From Asticcacaulis sp. (GTDB lineage: Bacteria; Pseudomonadota; Alphaproteobacteria; Caulobacterales; Caulobacteraceae), in contig NZ_JAIWNX010000026.1 in NCBI RefSeq assembly GCF_020217185.1, positions 1 through 10,000 on the forward strand: a stretch of DNA of 10,000 nucleotides. Reading direction: 5' to 3'. Numbering within the stretch: position 1 is the stretch's first letter; every line of letters begins with the position of its first letter. Below are positions 7,553 to 10,000 of this stretch, in pieces. The notes under the pieces are model-generated. The model saw nothing but the letters and a program-made list of their open reading frames with translations, was not told the DNA's origin and did no database searches. A program made the translations under genes and the position numbers.

Positions 7553-8350
7553 ATGAGCATCTATATCGGTATCGGCGGCTGGAACTTCGAGCCGTGGCGC
7601 GGCACCTTCTATCCCGACGGCCTGTCGCAAAAGAAAGAGTTGGACTATGCCAGCCGCAAGCTGACCTCCATCGAGATCAATTCGACCTATTACGGCGCGC
7701 AAAAGCCGGAAACCTTCGCCAAATGGCGCGACGAGACGCCGGAAGGGTTCATCTTTTGCGTCAAGGGTTCGCGTTACACCACCAATCGCCGCGTGCTGGC
7801 CGAAGCCGGCGAGTCGATTGAGAAATTCATCACCTCCGGCGTCACCGAACTGAAGGACAAGCTGGGGCCGATCAACTGGCAGTTCATGGCCACCAAAAAG
7901 TTCGATGCCGAAGATTTCGAGGCTTTTCTGAAACTTCTGCCCGCTTCCTACGACGGGGTGCGCCTGCGCCACGCGGTCGAAGTGCGCAGCCCGACCTTTC
8001 AGACGCCGGAGTTTATCGACATGGCGCGCCACTATCAGGTCGCCGTGGTCAATGCCTTTGACGAAGACTTCCCGCAGATTGGCGATCAGACGGCGGACTT
8101 CGCCTATCTGCGCCTGCTGGGCACCGAGGAAAACGAGCCGATCGGCTACGCGCAATCAGCACTCGATGAGTGGTCCGGGCGGCTGAAGGCCATCGAAAAC
8201 GGCACGGTGCCGGAGGATATTGCCTGCGTCGGCGAAAGAAACCGTCACGAAAACGGCGCTAAAAGGCGCGACGTCTTCGCCTATGTCATCAGCGGGGACA
8301 AGGTGAAGAACCCGCACGCCGCCATGGCCCTGATCGAGAGAGTGAAATGA
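7553..8350 (+). CDS. DUF72 family protein (YecE-like, TIM-barrel)
   Basis: A 265-residue cytosolic protein of the DUF72/YecE family, which has a TIM-barrel fold but no established reaction. Family landmarks are visible: the N-terminal strand and loop YIGIGGWNFEPWRGTFYP (4-21), SIEINSTYYG (38-47) followed by KWRDETPEGFIFCVKG, the central LGPINWQF, the HAVEVRSPTF segment that follows the usual barrel strand, and ADFAYLRLLGT. Length is normal for the family and there is no signal peptide. The ATG at 7553 follows a good GGAGG ribosome site at 7 nt. Its stop overlaps the start of the next gene as ATGA, so the two are very likely cotranslated. The conserved polar residues suggest an enzyme, perhaps acting on nucleic acid or a sugar-like ligand, but nothing in this sequence decides that. 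Confidence 0.93.
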   Translation: MSIYIGIGGWNFEPWRGTFYPDGLSQKKELDYASRKLTSIEINSTYYGAQKPETFAKWRDETPEGFIFCVKGSRYTTNRRVLAEAGESIEKFITSGVTELKDKLGPINWQFMATKKFDAEDFEAFLKLLPASYDGVRLRHAVEVRSPTFQTPEFIDMARHYQVAVVNAFDEDFPQIGDQTADFAYLRLLGTEENEPIGYAQSALDEWSGRLKAIENGTVPEDIACVGERNRHENGAKRRDVFAYVISGDKVKNPHAAMALIERVK

Positions 8351-9441
8351 AGCGTATCGCCCTGAGCCTCGTCCTTTTGAGCACGACACCGGTCCTGGCC
8401 GCCGAACCCCACGTGGCCGAGCGGGCGCGTAAGGATTACAAGAGCTTGCAGCAAACCGCTCAGGGGCTGACGGACCCGCAGATTCGCGCGGCAACGGTTG
8501 ACGCCCTGTCGCCAAACACCTGCCTGCGCCATCGCGCCGGACTGACCGCCGAAGGCAAGTCGGTCCTCGTCACGCGGTTGGCGGCGCGCGGCTTCGTCGC
8601 CGATACCGGCCCGCAAACCACCGCCGGGGTCTTCCCGCCGGTGACCGCCGACGGCAGTGCCTGCCCCACCCTCGCTCAGCCCTTTGTGGCGGCCCCCGGC
8701 GGGCCCGTCCATTCGCACCACGGCTGGCCCGGCGGGTTGCCGGAGCACGAACGCTTCAATCAGCGCTCCGGCGCGGCCCTGTCGGCGCTCTACAGCGAAA
8801 GCGCGGGCCTGCCGGTGGACGCCAGCCTCGTCTCGGCCGCCGCCCTGTGGCACGACTGGGCCAAGGCGCTGGTTTTTCAATGGCAGACCGACGGCACCAC
8901 CCTGCCCGAACTGCGCATCGGCGGGGCCAATGGCACGGGCGCGCACCATGTGCTCGGCCTGTCTGAGAGCATGGCGCGTAAGCTGTCGCCGCGTCTGGTG
9001 ATCACGCAGGCCTGCGCCCACACGGCCCCGGTCGGTGACGGCGCCGCAAAGGTCGCCACCTGGCTGGAGGCTGCCGCCATCATCGCCCGCGTTGATCCGG
9101 TCAAGGCCGGGTATCTGCGCGAAGGCCCGAACGGTCTGGAGATCAACTGGGGCAACGGAGCGAGCGGCGAAACCGGCGTCTGGCGCGAATGCTTCATCCA
9201 TAACGAATCCGACGCCGGCTATATCCATTCCGGTGCCGCCGAAAAAGCCGCCGACACCGTGCTGGAAAGGCTGGCCCCGCGCTTTGGCTATGACCCCAAG
9301 GTCAGCGGCTATCTGATGAAGTTCCGCCACATCGTGCTGGCTGAACTGGGGGCCGATCGCATTCAGGCCCTTGTCAGCGCGGGCGACGAGGCCCGGCTGA
9401 TCAAAGAGATCGACGCCCTGAAAGCGAAGGGGATGCTGTAA
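8347..9441 (+). CDS. Predicted exported HD-type metal-dependent phosphohydrolase
   Basis: A 364-residue protein with a signal peptide, MKRIALSLVLLSTTPVLA, probably cut near A18/A19, so the mature enzyme should be periplasmic. The body has the spaced His/Asp ligands of the HD superfamily: H124-H125 (VHSHHGWPGGLPEHERFN), the doublet H169-D170 (ALWHDWAK), H200-H201 (GTGAHHVLGL), H225 (QACAH) and D250 (AAIIARVDP). That count would allow a bimetal centre like those of HD-GYP or deoxyguanosine triphosphatase-type enzymes. The closing segment (FIHNESDAGYIHS) is also rich in polar residues. C59 and C106 could form a disulfide after export. The start codon shares an ATGA overlap with the DUF72 stop, and GAGAGAG serves as ribosome site. 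Most HD enzymes act on nucleotides in the cytoplasm, so an exported one is unusual. The HD assignment is by motif only; the substrate is unknown. Confidence 0.8.
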   Translation: MKRIALSLVLLSTTPVLAAEPHVAERARKDYKSLQQTAQGLTDPQIRAATVDALSPNTCLRHRAGLTAEGKSVLVTRLAARGFVADTGPQTTAGVFPPVTADGSACPTLAQPFVAAPGGPVHSHHGWPGGLPEHERFNQRSGAALSALYSESAGLPVDASLVSAAALWHDWAKALVFQWQTDGTTLPELRIGGANGTGAHHVLGLSESMARKLSPRLVITQACAHTAPVGDGAAKVATWLEAAAIIARVDPVKAGYLREGPNGLEINWGNGASGETGVWRECFIHNESDAGYIHSGAAEKAADTVLERLAPRFGYDPKVSGYLMKFRHIVLAELGADRIQALVSAGDEARLIKEIDALKAKGML

Positions 9442-9470
9442 CTACCCCTCTCGCGTGGGAGAGGGGGTAG
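9442..9470. repeat. Imperfect inverted repeat between convergent genes, terminator- or REP-like
   Basis: CTACCCCTCTC (9442-9452) pairs with GAGAGGGGGTAG (9459-9470), with one unpaired G and a 6-nt loop. It fills the whole 31-bp gap between the HD-hydrolase stop and the S9-hydrolase stop. No T tract follows on either strand, so it is not a classical intrinsic terminator, but it could protect or end both convergent mRNAs. The CCCTCTC/GAGAGGG shape is like dispersed palindromic units of proteobacterial genomes; only one copy is visible here. Confidence 0.55.
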
Positions 9471-9472
9471 TG

Positions 9473-10000
9473 TTACTGCCCCAAAAGCGTCTTCTGCCAG
9501 AACATCAGACTGGTCCAGAACTGATAGTCCTGATTGGCTTTTTTGGCGAAGCCATGCCCTTCATCCATACCGACCAGATGCCAGGCCAGACCGCCGCGGG
9601 CGCGCACGGCCTCGACGATCTGATCGGCTTCCGACTTGGGCACGCGCGGGTCGTTGGCCCCGGTGACCACCATCAGCGGCACCCGCAACTCGCTGACCCG
9701 CGTCATCGGCGAAATCTCCAGCAGCTTGGCCTTTTGTTTCGGGTCACGCTCGTCGCCATATTCGACGCGGCGCAGGTCACGCCGATAGCTTTGGGTGTTT
9801 TCGAGGAAGGTGACGAAGTTGGAAATGGCCACCACACAATTGGCGCCTTTCAGCCGTGCGCCATAGCGGATGCCCACGGCGTAACACATATAGCCGCCAT
9901 AGGAGCCGCCGGTGACCGCAAACTTCGCGGCATCAAGGCCTGCATCCGTCTCAAGAACGTCGAGGAAGGCCCCGATATCCTTCACAGAATCTTCGCGCTT
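9473..10000 (-). CDS. S9-family (prolyl oligopeptidase-type) serine hydrolase, C-terminal part
   Basis: The last 175 residues of a serine hydrolase; the N-terminus lies right of the window and the frame is open to the edge. The catalytic triad is complete. Numbered from the edge, it is Ser33 in GGSYGGY, Asp117 in TGANDPRVP and His149 in DEGHGF. The order, spacing and flanking text (YGDERDPKQ, ISPMTRVSELRVPLMVVTG) are typical of the alpha/beta-hydrolase domain of S9 peptidases such as dipeptidyl- or acylaminoacyl-peptidases. A beta-propeller and possibly a signal peptide would be expected in the missing part, but are not seen. GTG at 9985 is an internal codon, not the start. The gene converges on the HD-hydrolase gene. 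It could also be a peptidase-like esterase. Confidence 0.9.
   Translation of the reverse strand, partial: KREDSVKDIGAFLDVLETDAGLDAAKFAVTGGSYGGYMCYAVGIRYGARLKGANCVVAISNFVTFLENTQSYRRDLRRVEYGDERDPKQKAKLLEISPMTRVSELRVPLMVVTGANDPRVPKSEADQIVEAVRARGGLAWHLVGMDEGHGFAKKANQDYQFWTSLMFWQKTLLGQ

Noticed and set aside
8281..9330. Minus-strand 349-residue open frame opposite the HD hydrolase
   Set aside because: The plus frame has a signal peptide, a ribosome site, coupling to DUF72 and ligand motifs; the minus frame has none of these.

Overview
The window looks like chromosomal DNA of an alphaproteobacterium, most likely Caulobacterales (Caulobacter/Asticcacaulis-like). This is inferred from high GC coding sequence, a glutathione-dependent formaldehyde pathway, the style of the chemoreceptor and SodC proteins, and weak matches to the Caulobacter-type promoter consensus. 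No 16S or other marker gene is present, so the placement is an inference. Coding density is high and everything reads as ordinary core or shell genome. I see no mobile element, integrase, CRISPR array, tRNA or rRNA.

Layout: (1) 1-2539, minus strand: a tight three-gene operon adhC > zinc-ribbon/GNAT acetyltransferase > fghA (cut by the left edge). adhC and fghA are the two steps that oxidise glutathione-bound formaldehyde to formate; the GNAT gene between them is translationally coupled to adhC and is not a textbook member of the pathway. (2) 2540-2843: a 304-bp divergent intergenic region with a strongly A/T-rich core. (3) 2844-4517, plus: a single methyl-accepting chemotaxis protein, closed by a strong terminator that also receives udg from the other side. 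(4) 4583-5296, minus: udg (family 1 uracil-DNA glycosylase). (5) 5467-5985, plus: an exported Cu-Zn superoxide dismutase-like protein with an altered zinc site and a possible Fur-like box upstream. (6) 6144-7447, minus: a standalone M23 metallopeptidase-like protein overlapping rluA (pseudouridine synthase), ending in an intrinsic terminator. (7) 7553-9441, plus: a DUF72 (YecE-like) gene overlapping by 4 nt a predicted exported HD-type metallohydrolase. (8) 9473-10000, minus: the C-terminal catalytic part of an S9/prolyl-oligopeptidase-type hydrolase, cut by the right edge.

The most coherent functional unit is formaldehyde detoxification. udg and sodC both concern damage control but are divergently transcribed and need not be co-regulated. 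I found no convincing new multi-gene system. The points worth a second look are the GNAT protein inside the formaldehyde operon, the DUF72/HD-hydrolase pair, the standalone M23 protein coupled to rluA, and the altered SodC zinc site.
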